NCBI RefSeq assembly: GCF_030505395.1 | Contig: NZ_CP130044.1 | Coordinates: forward strand, 2,589,001-2,653,000 | Source: Asticcacaulis sp. ZE23SCel15 | GTDB taxonomy: Bacteria > Pseudomonadota > Alphaproteobacteria > Caulobacterales > Caulobacteraceae | Length of the DNA: 64,000 nucleotides | Reading direction: 5' to 3' | Part shown: one piece after another, positions 53,968-63,978 of the stretch | Layout of the letters: each line of letters opens with the position of its first letter | Numbering within the stretch: the stretch's first letter is position 1 | Position numbers and translations under genes: made by a program | The notes under the pieces: model-generated | What the model was told of the DNA's origin: nothing | The model's database searches: none | What the model saw: only the letters and a program-made list of their open reading frames with translations

Positions 53968-56763
53968 TTATTTGCGCCACCAGCCGCGTTTAGGCTTTTC
54001 CGGTGGTGTGGTGATTTCCGCCGGATCGACCACGGATGGTGCCGGTTCAAAGGACTGAACCTCAACCAGGGGCCGCTCCAGCACAGACACCGTAGTGTCA
54101 ACCGGGGCCGGGGCTTCAACTTCCGGGGCCTCGTTTACCGCCTCAGCCAAGGGGGCTGTGACCGTTTCGGTTAAGCTTTCCGCCACCACATCCGTTTTCT
54201 TGCGACGGGCGCGTGGCTTACGCGTGGCTTTCACGTCGTCTTCGGCAATCACCGGCTCAGGTGTCACCGCGACGGCTTCAGGCTCGATCGTCGGTTCAAC
54301 TTCGACGGATAGGGTCGCGGTATCATCGGCCACGGCTTCAGCGGCGACCTTGCGGGAACGCGTTGGACGCTTACGGCGCGCGGGCACGTCACTAACCACG
54401 TCTTCCGGTACGAGCGATGTCGGCGCCGAACCATCTACCGGCTCGGTCAGGGCGCGCGGGGCGACCTCAACGGAACCAACCGGCGTGATGACATCCATAG
54501 CATCAGGGGCGGACGACCGGTTACGGCGATTACGCGAACGCTCACGTCTGGGTGCGTCTTTAGATGCGACCGGCCCTGAGCCCTCAAGTCCTGTTTCAGT
54601 GGCTGTCGTCGATGAACTCGCCGCGATCGCGTCTGATACAGGCGGGTCTACGCGCTTTTGCTGCTGCTCATCGAAGGCATCGATCCAGACATAGGGTTCT
54701 TCGAGCGACGGCGTGCGGGCGCGCACCCAGCCATAAGGTTCGCGCGGACGGTTTTCCTGACCGGTGCGGCGGCCACCGCGACGGCCCCGACGGCGACGGC
54801 GGTTGCGGCGGTCATCGCTATCGCCATCGCTACCATCGCTATCGTCATCGGCCTCAGTGTCAGCCGCTTCAACGGTTTCAGTTTGGGCCTCAGCTTTGCC
54901 ATCCAGTCCGCGGTTACCGTTTTCGCCATTGCGGCGGCGGCGGCGGTTGCGGCCACGACCGCGACCGTCACGTCCACTATCGCGGCCATCTTCGCTTGAC
55001 TGCGCACGCTCAGCGGCACCATCATCGTCGGTGTCTTCGCGGGCAATGGCCTCTTCGTCTTCGGCGTCGAGTTCTTCGTCTTCAAACACTTCGTCGGCGG
55101 CATCGAGCAGAAGGTCGGCGGCTGGCATAGAGCGCACTGGCGGGACGAACTCAACTTCGTCGGCATGAACGGTTCGTGTGATTTCAAACTCAGCGTGGGA
55201 GAGGTGGTTCTCAATTTCGACGGTGACCTTAAGGCCCCATTCGTCACGCAGCTTGGCCAGATGGCCCTGCTTTTCGTTAAGCACATAAAGCGCCACAGGC
55301 TGCGGCAGCTTGATGATGACAGCGCCGGCGCCATTTTGCATGGCCTCTAAATCAATGGCACGCATGGCACCCAGGGCTGACGAATTGACCGAGCGGATAC
55401 GGCCCGTGCCTTCGCAGTGCGGGCAGGGCGAGGTCGTGCCTTCAAGGAAGCCGGTGCGGCGGCGCTGACGTGAGATTTCCATCAGGCCAAAGCCGGAAAT
55501 CTTACCCATCTGGATGCGGGCGCGGTCGTTTTCGAGCGCGTCTTTGAGCTTCTTTTCAACCGCGCGATTGTTTTTCGGCTCATCCATGTCGATGAAGTCG
55601 ATAACCACAAGGCCAGCCAGATCGCGCAGACGCATTTGACGTGCGGCTTCTTCGGCGGCCTCGAGATTGGTCTTGAGCGCGGTATTTTCGATATTGCGCT
55701 CTTTGGTCGACTTGCCCGAGTTGACGTCGATGGCAACCAGCGCTTCGGTCTGGTTGATCACCAGATAGCCGCCGGAGCGCAGAGGCACGGTCGGCGAGTA
55801 GATTTTTTGCAGCATATCCTCAATGCCATGACGGGCAAAGAGGGGCGCATTGGCACGGTAAAGCTGTATCTTCTTGGCCTGAGACGGCATGATCATGCGC
55901 ATGAAATCGCGCGCTGAGCGGTAACCTTCTTCGCCTTCGACCATGACATGTTCGAAATCCTTATCGAACAGGTCGCGAATGGCGCGTTTGACCAGATCTT
56001 CTTCTTCGTAGATCAGCGATGGCGCGTTTGATTTCAGCGTGGTTTCGCGGATGTTTTCCCACACGCGCAGCAGGTAATCATAGTCGCGCTTGATTTCCTG
56101 CTTGGTGCGCTTAGCCCCGGCGGTGCGGACAATCAGGCCCATGCCCTGCGGCACGTCAAGGCTTTGGGCGACAACTTTCAGGCGCTTACGGTCGGCAGAA
56201 TTAGTAATCTTACGGCTGATGCCGCCGCCACGGGCGGTGTTGGGCATGAGCACGCAATAGCGTCCGGCCAGCGACATATAGGTGGTGAGGGCCGCGCCCT
56301 TATTGCCGCGTTCTTCCTTGACGACCTGAACCAGCAGGATCTGACGGCGCTTGATGACTTCCTGAATCTTATAACGCTTGATCAGGTGGGCGCGCAGGCG
56401 GCGCTCTTCGTCCGGCAGATCGTCGCCGTCGTCTTCGTCTTCGAGATCATCATCGTGGTGGTTATTGGCCGCGGCTTGCGCTGCCAGTTCAGCCATCAGC
56501 TTTTCACGGTCGGCCACCGGAATCTGGTAATAGTCCGGGTGAATTTCGTTGAATGCCAGAAAGCCGTGACGATTTCCGCCATATTCAACAAACGCAGCCT
56601 GAAGGCTGGGTTCTACCCGTGTGACCTTGGCCAGATAAATGTTGCCGCGAAGTTGTTTTCTGGAATGGCTTTCGAAATCAAATTCTTCGACCTGGCTTCC
56701 GTTCATTACGACGACGCGAGTTTCTTCCGAGTGGGTCGCGTCGATCAACATAGTTTTCGACAT
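53968..56763 (-). CDS. rne: Ribonuclease E
   Basis: Endonuclease that organises the RNA degradosome. The 931 residues start MSKTMLIDATHSEETRV and have the S1 domain (residues ~35-120) with an acidic insert, the 5' sensor and DNase-I-like catalytic region (VAIDVNSGKST, LVVIDFIDMDEPKNNRAVEK) and the Zn-link CPHCEGTGRIR. The C-terminal half is disordered, with Arg-rich patches (RGRGRNRRRRR) and repeated V/E/P segments, and ends KPKRGWWRK: the GWW motif by which Caulobacter RNase E binds PNPase. GGAGAG precedes the start. The 569-bp upstream region is structured. Confidence 0.95.
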   Translation of the reverse strand: MSKTMLIDATHSEETRVVVMNGSQVEEFDFESHSRKQLRGNIYLAKVTRVEPSLQAAFVEYGGNRHGFLAFNEIHPDYYQIPVADREKLMAELAAQAAANNHHDDDLEDEDDGDDLPDEERRLRAHLIKRYKIQEVIKRRQILLVQVVKEERGNKGAALTTYMSLAGRYCVLMPNTARGGGISRKITNSADRKRLKVVAQSLDVPQGMGLIVRTAGAKRTKQEIKRDYDYLLRVWENIRETTLKSNAPSLIYEEEDLVKRAIRDLFDKDFEHVMVEGEEGYRSARDFMRMIMPSQAKKIQLYRANAPLFARHGIEDMLQKIYSPTVPLRSGGYLVINQTEALVAIDVNSGKSTKERNIENTALKTNLEAAEEAARQMRLRDLAGLVVIDFIDMDEPKNNRAVEKKLKDALENDRARIQMGKISGFGLMEISRQRRRTGFLEGTTSPCPHCEGTGRIRSVNSSALGAMRAIDLEAMQNGAGAVIIKLPQPVALYVLNEKQGHLAKLRDEWGLKVTVEIENHLSHAEFEITRTVHADEVEFVPPVRSMPAADLLLDAADEVFEDEELDAEDEEAIAREDTDDDGAAERAQSSEDGRDSGRDGRGRGRNRRRRRNGENGNRGLDGKAEAQTETVEAADTEADDDSDGSDGDSDDRRNRRRRRGRRGGRRTGQENRPREPYGWVRARTPSLEEPYVWIDAFDEQQQKRVDPPVSDAIAASSSTTATETGLEGSGPVASKDAPRRERSRNRRNRSSAPDAMDVITPVGSVEVAPRALTEPVDGSAPTSLVPEDVVSDVPARRKRPTRSRKVAAEAVADDTATLSVEVEPTIEPEAVAVTPEPVIAEDDVKATRKPRARRKKTDVVAESLTETVTAPLAEAVNEAPEVEAPAPVDTTVSVLERPLVEVQSFEPAPSVVDPAEITTPPEKPKRGWWRK

Positions 56764-57332
56764 TAATAGACTCTCCGAAGCGCACAGGCCCTGAGACCCA
56801 AAGGCTCAAACCTTTGGGTATAATTAGGGGGCGCTCATTTTTGGGGTGTGACGGGCGTGCACATTCATCCTGTCCGCGCTTCAAGGCGCGTAGACCGTTT
56901 AACGGTCGGGATAAATTAAAATAGGCACAGCCCATATTGGGTATTTCCGTTACGCTTTTGCGCAAGACGTAAGAGCCCGCGCGAAATCTTTTTCAGGTGG
57001 CGCTCATTCAGAGACCAAGGTTTGCTGACCTTCAAGCCGCTTAAGTTCGCCATTTTAGGGTGTTCCGCAGACAATGCGGTTCAGCCAGATATATGTGTTG
57101 TCTGCCTTTGTATAAAAGCCGTTTCATTGAGCTTTTTATAAAAACAGGCGCTGTCTGAACCAAAAATTGCCATAAGCGATCGCTAAACAACATTTCGGGT
57201 TCATGTGAAGCCACTTTGCAACATGGCTCTAAAAACGCATTCTCGTCAATTATTTTCTTGTGTTAACGCAATGGCTACCCGTGCGGGGTTATAGTCGCTC
57301 CAACATAAAAAATAAGATGTGTGGAGTTTTGA
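56764..57332. other. Long rne-amidase divergent gap with leader hairpins
   Basis: No gene is seen. Near rne (minus strand) are clear hairpins: CCCAAAGG/CCTTTGGG (about 56798-56819), GCGC(TTCAAG)GCGC (56877-56890) and GACCGT-TTA-ACGGTC (56894-56908). They would lie in the rne 5' leader, matching the known habit of RNase E to control its own mRNA through a folded 5' UTR. The AT-rich half near the amidase should carry its promoter; no clear -35/-10 pair was identified. Confidence 0.5.
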
Positions 57333-58604
57333 ATGATCCGGGTGCTCAGGCATTTGGTCGGCTATGATTTTCATAAGGCCGTAAAAATAGCGACCGCGTC
57401 GGTTCTGGCGGCTGTGATCTGCATCGGTGTGTCCGAAGTGACCTCCGTGCGGGCGGCCACGGATGCGACTGCTTCCGGCGATGTGGTTAAGGTGCGTCTG
57501 GGCGGTGATAAGGCTCAGACCCGGATCGTGCTTGAACTTAATCGCGCCGCCAAGGGTAAGCTTTTATCGGCAGATACGGCCTCATCGGCGGTGCTGGACT
57601 TAAGCGATGTGCGCATGGATGGCCCGTTAAGCGGTGAGGGCCGGGGTCTGGTCTCCGGCTGGCGTGTTGAAAATCAGGGCGGGGCGGTGCGCCTTAAACT
57701 CAGCTATCAGGGGCAGGCGAAAATTGCGCGCCGGTTCATTCTGCCGCCCGCCGATGGCGTGGGCGTTTATCGCTATGTGATCGATGTGGTGCCCGCCGCA
57801 GTTACACCTCCAGGTGATGAGGCCACGCGCCTATTGATGCCGGACACCCCCAAAGGCTCTGCGGCGACCCAGTTAAAGGCCGAAGTGCCGCTGCGCCGCT
57901 CATTGAAAAAGATTGTGGTCATTGATGCGGGTCACGGCGGGAAAGATTCCGGCGCTTTGGGGACGTTTTCTTATGAAAAAGACGTTAATTTAGCCGCAGC
58001 CAAGACATTGAAGTCCAAACTCGAGTCGACCGGGCGCTATAAGGTCATCATGACGCGCGAAACCGATGGGTTTGTTGATCTGTCGGCGCGGGTCCGGATT
58101 GCCCGCAGTGCCGATGCCGATCTGTTTATTTCGCTCCATTCCGATTCGGGGCCGGATAAGTCAACCCGTGGGGCCAGTATTTATACTCTGTCTGATTCGG
58201 GTACGGAACGGGCGGCACGTAAGGCCCTGGTACGCGGCGATTGGTCTTTGGCTGAACGTCCGGCCGATCAGATGGTCAACCGTATCCTCATTGATCTTAC
58301 GCAGCGCGCCACCAAGAACCGCTCGGCAACCTTCGCTCAGGTCCTGCTCAACAATATTGGCGACACCACGCCCTTGCTGAAAACCAGCCACCGTCAGGCC
58401 GGTTTTGTGGTTCTGCTGGCGCCGGATGTGCCTGCAGTTTTGCTGGAAATGGGCTTTATTACCAATGCGATGGATGAAAAACTGCTCAACGATTCGGCGC
58501 AACGTAACCGCATGATGACGTCGGTAGCCAAATCGATTGATCAGTATTTTGAAAATGATGTGCGCTATGCCTCATTTGTCATGATGCCCAAGTCTGGCCG
58601 CTAA
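57333..58604 (+). CDS. N-acetylmuramoyl-L-alanine amidase (AmiC-like)
   Basis: Zn-dependent amidase that splits peptides from glycan strands, needed for daughter-cell separation. The 423 residues have an N-terminal export segment (ASVLAAVICIGVSEVTSVRA), an AMIN domain (residues ~45-150) that targets septal peptidoglycan, and an Amidase_3 domain with VIDAGHGGKDSGALG, FISLHSDSG and VLLEMGFITN (zinc ligands and catalytic glutamate). GGAG precedes the ATG. A PBP1A gene follows. Confidence 0.93.
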   Translation: MIRVLRHLVGYDFHKAVKIATASVLAAVICIGVSEVTSVRAATDATASGDVVKVRLGGDKAQTRIVLELNRAAKGKLLSADTASSAVLDLSDVRMDGPLSGEGRGLVSGWRVENQGGAVRLKLSYQGQAKIARRFILPPADGVGVYRYVIDVVPAAVTPPGDEATRLLMPDTPKGSAATQLKAEVPLRRSLKKIVVIDAGHGGKDSGALGTFSYEKDVNLAAAKTLKSKLESTGRYKVIMTRETDGFVDLSARVRIARSADADLFISLHSDSGPDKSTRGASIYTLSDSGTERAARKALVRGDWSLAERPADQMVNRILIDLTQRATKNRSATFAQVLLNNIGDTTPLLKTSHRQAGFVVLLAPDVPAVLLEMGFITNAMDEKLLNDSAQRNRMMTSVAKSIDQYFENDVRYASFVMMPKSGR

Positions 58605-58622
58605 GATTAATTTATCTGATCT

Positions 58623-58651
58623 AAGGCCCTGCGGTTAAGCGCGGGGCCTTT
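58623..58651 (+). terminator. Terminator after amidase gene
   Basis: AAGGCCC (58623-58629) pairs with GGGCCTT (58644-58650), extended by a GCG/CGC-type inner stem; followed by TATTTATTT rather than a pure T run. It probably separates the amidase from the PBP gene at least partly. Confidence 0.6.
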
Positions 58652-58830
58652 ATTTATCTGCAAACTTGTGGCGGAATTGTCAGGCTGAGGCGCCTTTGAA
58701 GCCATTCACGCGAAATGCGATTGCCTAAGTTGGCAGGTTTGATAAATACGTAGCCTTAATTAAGGTGGTCCTGGCTTCAGGCGGGGGGCGTGACGGCGTT
58801 TTTGTCAGGCGGCCTTGAACGGTCAGGATC

Positions 58831-58847
58831 GGAGGCGCAACAAGTTG
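58831..58847 (+). promoter_or_regulatory. Shine-Dalgarno and TTG start of PBP1A gene
   Basis: GGAGG at 58831-58835 is the best ribosome-binding match nearby, and lies 9 nt before a TTG at 58845. An upstream in-frame TTG at 58815 has no such site. This fixes the PBP1A start on TTG. Confidence 0.7.
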
Positions 58848-61235
58848 AAATCAGCCGAACGATGGTTTGCCATGGCAGGGGTCGTGCTCATGACGGTGAT
58901 CGCCGTCGCGGGCTTTGCGATCGCAATCTATGCCGCGTGGCTGTTTCATGACCTGCCCGATGGTACGGAACTGGCGGATTATCGTCCGGCGACCTCGACA
59001 CGCGTCTTTGCCTGGGACGGCACCCTGATCGGGGAATTTGCCAAGGAGCGGCGCATCTATGTGCCCTATGATCGCATCCCGCCGCGTCTGGCGCAGGCCT
59101 TTCTGGCCGCCGAAGACCGTAATTTCTTTGCCCACTCCGGGGTTGATGTCGGTGGTTTGAGCCGGGCCGCAGCTAAGAACGTCGGCAATTTCATGGAAGG
59201 CAATCGCCTTGAGGGCGGTTCGACCATCACACAGCAGGTCGCCAAGAACGTCCTTTTGACCAATGAGCAGACCCTTGGCCGTAAACTTAAAGAGGTTATT
59301 CTGGCGCGTCGCCTTGAAGCCTCGCTGGATAAGAAGCAAATCCTTGAGCTCTATCTCAATGAGATATTCCTGGGCTATCGCTCCAACGGGGTTGGCACCG
59401 CAGCCTATAACTATTTCGGTAAGTCGGTCGATGAACTGTCTTTGAGTGAAATGGCTTATCTGGCCGCCTTGCCCAAGGGGCCGTCCAACTATCACCCGAC
59501 CCGCCGCAAGGAGCAGGCCATCGACCGCCGCAACTGGATTTTGGGTGAAATGGCCAAGGTCGGCTGGGTCACACCGGCCGAGGCATTGGCGGCCTCGAAA
59601 GAAGATTTGGTGGTTCAGGCCGCACCAGCGCGCGCCAAATACCGCGATGCCGACTATTTCGTCGGTGAGGTTGAGCGCCGCGCCCAGAATATTTTCGGCG
59701 ATGAGATTTATTCGAGCGGCTACTACCTCAGAACCACGCTTGACCCAAAGCTGCAAACCGTGGCGCGGATCGCGCTGATGGACGGCTTGGAGCAGTATGA
59801 CCGCCGCCACGGCTGGCGCGGGGGCTGGGACAATATCGACATGGATAATGGTTGGCAGGCTGTCGCTCTGAAACGCGCGGCACCGGCTGAACGCGAAGAC
59901 TGGCAACATGCCATTGTTGAAAAGGCGTCGTCGTCTTCGGTAAGCATAATCACCGCGACCGATGGCACGCGTGGGCGTCTGGCCGATAATGATGTCATCT
60001 GGGCGTTTGCGGGTAAGGGCCTGAAATCCGGTGATTTGATCTTCGTGTCTGAACAATCCAAAGGCCTTTTCAGGCTGCATCAGGTGCCTGCGGTCAATGG
60101 CGCCCTGGTGGCGGTTGATCCCTGGACCGGGCGGATCGTGGCTATGGTGGGTGGCTACAGCTACTCTCTGTCGAAATTTAACCGCGCCGTTCAGGCTAAG
60201 CGTCAGCCCGGTTCGGCCATCAAGCCGTTTGTCTATGCGGTCGCTCTGGAGAATGAGTTTACGCCAGCGTCGATCGTTATGGATGCGCCGATTTCCATGG
60301 CAGGTGCCAAAGGCGAAAAATGGTCGCCGCAAAACTATACCCGCCGCTATTACGGCGCGCAGACCCTGCGCAAGGGCCTTGAATACTCACGCAACGCCAT
60401 GACCGTGCGGCTGGCGCAAAAGGTCGGCATCAAGACCGTCTCGCAAAAGATTGCCGAATATGGCATTTCCGATAACCTGCCCGCCGTCTTGCCGATAGCA
60501 CTTGGGGCAGGGGAGACCACACCCTATAAATTGACCGCGGCCTATTCGATGTTTGCCAATGGTGGACGCAAAATTCGCCCGCATCTAATAGAGGTGGTGC
60601 AGGATCGCGAGGGCGGGGTGGTCTATAAGGCTGAAGCCCGTAAATGCCCCGGCGCCTGTAAGCGCGCCTTTGACGGCACGGAATCGCCTAAGCTATTGCC
60701 GGATGGTTCCCCGGTTATTGACCCGATTACGGCCTATCAGATCACCTCTTATCTTGAGGGTGTGGTTCAACGCGGTACGGCCGCACGGGCCTCGGTTCTC
60801 GGTCGCCCGATTGCGGGTAAGACCGGCACCACCAATGAATACCGCAGCGCCTGGTTTGTTGGCTATTCACCCGATCTGGTGGTTGGCGTCTTTGTCGGTT
60901 TTGATGATAACCGTTCACTGGGCGAGGGGGAGACGGGCGGATCTTCGGCCTTGCCTATCTTTGTCGATTTCATGCAGCAAGCGTTGAAGAACAAACCCGT
61001 TAAACCGTTCATGAAGCCCAAGGATGCGGTCTTTGTTTCGGTCCGCGGTTATGAAGAAGCGTTCCGGCCGGGTACTGAGCCCAAGCCGGTCGTGACGGCA
61101 GCGCCTTCTGACATCGAAGGGCCCAAGCCCTATACCGAAGTTTGGCGTGATGGCCTGACCGAAGAAGTGCCGTCTCAGGACGCCGCTCCTGAGCGCAAGC
61201 CCTATGTGGATGAGGCTGAGCCCATTCTCTATTAA
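58845..61235 (+). CDS. mrcA: Penicillin-binding protein 1A (bifunctional)
   Basis: Class A PBP that polymerises and crosslinks peptidoglycan. From the TTG at 58845 it has 796 residues: one membrane helix ([20 protein letters not shown]), the GT51 domain with [12 protein letters not shown] (catalytic Glu) and [13 protein letters not shown], and the transpeptidase domain with the active serine in [11 protein letters not shown] (SxxK), YSRN (SxN) and [14 protein letters not shown] (KTG). Length is normal. prfB begins 60 bp after its stop. The amidase-PBP1A neighbourhood joins synthesis and cutting of the wall. Confidence 0.95.
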   Translation: MKSAERWFAMAGVVLMTVIAVAGFAIAIYAAWLFHDLPDGTELADYRPATSTRVFAWDGTLIGEFAKERRIYVPYDRIPPRLAQAFLAAEDRNFFAHSGVDVGGLSRAAAKNVGNFMEGNRLEGGSTITQQVAKNVLLTNEQTLGRKLKEVILARRLEASLDKKQILELYLNEIFLGYRSNGVGTAAYNYFGKSVDELSLSEMAYLAALPKGPSNYHPTRRKEQAIDRRNWILGEMAKVGWVTPAEALAASKEDLVVQAAPARAKYRDADYFVGEVERRAQNIFGDEIYSSGYYLRTTLDPKLQTVARIALMDGLEQYDRRHGWRGGWDNIDMDNGWQAVALKRAAPAEREDWQHAIVEKASSSSVSIITATDGTRGRLADNDVIWAFAGKGLKSGDLIFVSEQSKGLFRLHQVPAVNGALVAVDPWTGRIVAMVGGYSYSLSKFNRAVQAKRQPGSAIKPFVYAVALENEFTPASIVMDAPISMAGAKGEKWSPQNYTRRYYGAQTLRKGLEYSRNAMTVRLAQKVGIKTVSQKIAEYGISDNLPAVLPIALGAGETTPYKLTAAYSMFANGGRKIRPHLIEVVQDREGGVVYKAEARKCPGACKRAFDGTESPKLLPDGSPVIDPITAYQITSYLEGVVQRGTAARASVLGRPIAGKTGTTNEYRSAWFVGYSPDLVVGVFVGFDDNRSLGEGETGGSSALPIFVDFMQQALKNKPVKPFMKPKDAVFVSVRGYEEAFRPGTEPKPVVTAAPSDIEGPKPYTEVWRDGLTEEVPSQDAAPERKPYVDEAEPILY

Positions 61236-61295
61236 ACCTTGCCTTCATTGTGGCGGGGATGTATCCCGCCCTCTTAATTTCATAAGGATACTGGC

Positions 61296-62418
61296 ATGCG
61301 ACTGGATGTTGAGGCTCAGGCCCGCGACATCGAGCAATCCATTGGATTGCTCAGGAGGCGTCTTTGACTGGGATGTCGCTCTAAGACGTCTCGATGAGTT
61401 GAATGCGCGCGTCGAAGATCCGACGCTGTGGGATAATCCTGAGATGGCGCAGAGCGTCATGCGTGAGCGTACCCGGCTTGGCAATTCGGTGGATGCCGTC
61501 AAAAAGCTGGAGCAGGAACTCAAAGACGCGCTCGACTACGCTGAACTGGCCGATATGGAAGGCGATGAGGAACTCTTAGAGGAAGCCCGCGCCATGCTTA
61601 AGTCCCTTAAGGACTATGCGGGCCGGGCCGAGTTAGAGGCCCTGTTGTCAGGCGAAGCCGACGGCAATGATGCCTATCTCGAAATCAATTCTGGCGCAGG
61701 CGGGACGGAATCCTGCGACTGGGCCGGGATTTTGATGCGGATGTATATGCGCTGGGCGACCGCGCATGGCATGACCGTATCGGTCGAGGAAGAAACACCG
61801 GGTGAGCAGGCGGGCATCAAGTCGGTGACCCTGACCGTCAAGGGCACCAATGCCTATGGCTGGCTTAAGACCGAAGGCGGGGTGCATCGTCTGGTGCGGA
61901 TTTCGCCGTTCGATTCCAACGCACGCCGTCATACCTCGTTCGCTTCAGTCTGGGTCTATCCGGTGGTCGATGATGCGATTGTCATCGATATTAACCCGGC
62001 GGATGTGCGCACCGATACCTACCGCGCATCAGGCGCGGGTGGCCAGCATATCAACAAGACTGACTCGGCGGTGCGTTTAACCCACATTCCGACGGGTATT
62101 GCGGTCGCCTGTCAGGCCGGTCGCTCTCAGCATGCCAACCGTGATGAGGCTTGGAAGATGCTGCGGGCGCGGCTTTATGAGGTCGAACTGCAAAAGCGTG
62201 AGGCGGCGCAGCAGGCGCTTGAGGATCAGAAAACCGATATCGGCTGGGGGCATCAGATCCGATCCTATGTTCTGCACCCCTACCAGATGGTCAAGGACCT
62301 GCGCACCGATGTCGAGACTTCGGATTCGCAAGCTGTGCTGGATGGTGATCTCGATCCCTTCATGGCCGCGTCTCTGGCGCAAAGGGTCGGGGCCACGCGC
62401 GACGGTGCTGAAGTCTAA
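61296..62418 (+). CDS. prfB: Peptide chain release factor 2 (programmed +1 frameshift)
   Basis: RF2 ends translation at UGA and UAA. The gene is in two frames: codons 1-23 from the ATG at 61296 (AAGGA upstream) reach an in-frame TGA at 61365; the rest (61366-62418) is in the +1 frame and starts [13 protein letters not shown]. The fused product is 373 residues. The RF2-specific codon-recognition SPF motif ([11 protein letters not shown]) and the catalytic GGQ ([13 protein letters not shown]) are present. The shift is autoregulatory: scarce RF2 slows reading of UGA and favours slipping. Confidence 0.96.
61353..61368 (+). promoter_or_regulatory. prfB +1 frameshift signal
   Basis: AGGAGG (61353-61358) acts as an internal Shine-Dalgarno, three bases before the slippery CTT (61362-61364) and the stop TGA followed by C. 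The order SD-3 nt-CUU-UGA-C is the same as in E. coli prfB. Confidence 0.95.
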
Positions 62419-62428
62419 ATCTGGAATC

Positions 62429-62461
62429 AAAACCCCTGAGATTACATCTCAGGGGTTTTTT
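62429..62461. terminator. Bidirectional terminator after prfB
   Basis: Perfect 14-bp arms (62429-62442 and 62446-62459) around TAC with core CCCCTGAGAT/ATCTCAGGGG and A4/T6 flanks. It ends prfB on the plus strand. The left part meets the stop of the YihY gene on the minus strand. Confidence 0.93.
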
Positions 62462-63356
62462 GTGTTTTGACGCGTCGGTGTTTTGCGGTGATGTGTGAAC
62501 CAAAATAGCGGCTGTACACTTGGGTGAATTCAGCGCCGAAAAAGAAAATCTGCGTCGAATAATAGATCCACACCAGAACCACGATCAGCGACCCTGCCGC
62601 GCCATAGGTGGAACTGAGCGCGCTTTGACCGAGATAGATGCCGATAAAAAACTTGCCCACCGAGAACAACAAAGCGGTAATGACAGCGCCGATCCAAACG
62701 TCTCGCCATTCGATATGGGCATCTGGCAACATCTTGAAGGTCATCGCAAACAAAAATGTGGTGACGGCAAATGATACGGCCAGATTAAAACTGTGCAGCA
62801 TGAAGGCTGGCAGTACGTTAGCGAACATACCGCCAAACGCCGCCAGTGCCGCTGAAACCACCAGTGATATCAGCAGTAAAAACCCAATGCCGACGATTAG
62901 GGCAAATGACAGAACCCGTTTTTTCAGGAACCATGTCCAGTGGTCGTTTTCCTTACTTTCGACATTCCAGATCGCATTAAGTGCGTCTTGTAATTGCGCG
63001 AAAAAGCCGGTGGCTGAGATAATCAGTGTGGCAAATCCGATCAGGGTTGCGACAATGCCCGCCTCACGATTGTGGGAGTTGGTCATGATCGTTTCAATGG
63101 CCTGCGCGCCGGTATCACCGATAAGGTTTCTGATTTCGGTGACAAGCTGAAGCCGCACCGAGTCTTCGCCAAACGCCAGCCCGGCTACGGACACGACGAT
63201 GAGCAACAGCGGGCCAATCGACAGGACGCTGTAAAAGGCAAGGGCGGCCCCCAGACGCGGGGCTTTGTCGGCCAGCCACTCGTCAAAGGTCTCCCGCAGC
63301 AATCGCCACATGAAGTTTAAGGTCAGTTCGGGTCTGTCGGATGAAGCTTCAGGCAT
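62442..63356 (-). CDS. YihY/BrkB family inner-membrane protein
   Basis: A 304-residue membrane protein with six hydrophobic helices and the family signatures GAALAFYSVLSIGPLLLIV near the N terminus, NAIWNVE in the loop, and SLIVVLVWIYYSTQIFFFGAEFTQVY at the end. Earlier annotation of this family as ribonuclease BN is incorrect. Function is unknown; roles in transport or envelope integrity have been proposed. Overlaps the prfB terminator at its 3' end. Confidence 0.9.
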   Translation of the reverse strand: MPEASSDRPELTLNFMWRLLRETFDEWLADKAPRLGAALAFYSVLSIGPLLLIVVSVAGLAFGEDSVRLQLVTEIRNLIGDTGAQAIETIMTNSHNREAGIVATLIGFATLIISATGFFAQLQDALNAIWNVESKENDHWTWFLKKRVLSFALIVGIGFLLLISLVVSAALAAFGGMFANVLPAFMLHSFNLAVSFAVTTFLFAMTFKMLPDAHIEWRDVWIGAVITALLFSVGKFFIGIYLGQSALSSTYGAAGSLIVVLVWIYYSTQIFFFGAEFTQVYSRYFGSHITAKHRRVKTQKTPEM

Positions 63357-63421
63357 GAGAGTCCGTGATTTAATGCCCCATCATACAGGTGCCGTTGGCG
63401 ATTGTGTGATTAAATCTCCAT

Positions 63422-63463
63422 AAAAAAGACCGTAAGAAATTGAAGTTTCTTACGGTCTTTTTT
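63422..63463. terminator. Bidirectional terminator between bactofilin and YihY genes
   Basis: Arms 63422-63439 and 63446-63463 are perfect 18-bp complements around TTGAAG; the core GACCGTAAGAAA/TTTCTTACGGTC is flanked by A6/T6. It lies 27 bp past the bactofilin stop and ends that minus-strand transcript. Confidence 0.92.
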
Positions 63464-63489
63464 ATGTACCAATATGTTAGCGTGAATGC

Positions 63490-63978
63490 TTAGTAAGATG
63501 GTTTAAGATCTGACAGGGCGTTCATGTCATAGCTGCTCAGTGACGGTGCGCCGTAGTCAGGCGTGGTTGCATATTGGGCGGCTGCGGGCTGAACCGGAGC
63601 CGGGGCTGCATGAAGGGTTTCGGGGCGGGCGCGCGATTGCAGGCAACGGCCGACGAAGTAAGCGCCGACATCGATCGACAATTGTTCATGGGTGATGTCG
63701 CCTTCGACATAGGCGGTGGCCGATAAGCGAACCTGCTTGCCCGAAATGCCGCCGACTACACGGCCACGGATTTCAATGGTTTCGGCTTCGATCGAACCTT
63801 CGACATTGCCGGCTTCGCCCACCACCAGATGACCGGCCTTAACGTCGCCGCGCACGGTGCCTTCAAGGTGCAGGTCGCCGGAACCGGTAATATTGCCATC
63901 AATCGTCAGGGTCGATGACAGCACCGAACCGACCTTTGGTGCGGGGGCCATCATCGGCGTTGATTTCGATGAATTCAT
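63490..63978 (-). CDS. Bactofilin (BacA/BacB-like), 5' end possibly beyond window
   Basis: Polymer-forming cytoskeletal protein that in Caulobacter localises to the stalk base and recruits a peptidoglycan synthase. The 162 residues seen have the beta-helical DUF583 core (residues ~18-110: GSVLSSTLTIDGNITGSGDL, EGTVRGDVKAGHLVVGEAGN) and a proline/alanine-rich tail. The frame stays open from the Met at 63978 to the window edge (LDLNAVN upstream), so the true start may lie outside. Confidence 0.92.
   Translation of the reverse strand: MNSSKSTPMMAPAPKVGSVLSSTLTIDGNITGSGDLHLEGTVRGDVKAGHLVVGEAGNVEGSIEAETIEIRGRVVGGISGKQVRLSATAYVEGDITHEQLSIDVGAYFVGRCLQSRARPETLHAAPAPVQPAAAQYATTPDYGAPSLSSYDMNALSDLKPSY

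Noticed and set aside
54648-55334. Long alternate frames in the C-terminal half of rne
   Set aside because: They come from the repetitive Arg/Glu-coding sequence of the disordered tail. The rne frame runs through to a sensible C terminus.
58851-60332. 493-codon open frame on the minus strand across the PBP1A gene
   Set aside because: It is the antisense shadow of a GC-rich, strongly codon-biased gene. The translation has no family features, and the sense frame carries all PBP1A motifs.
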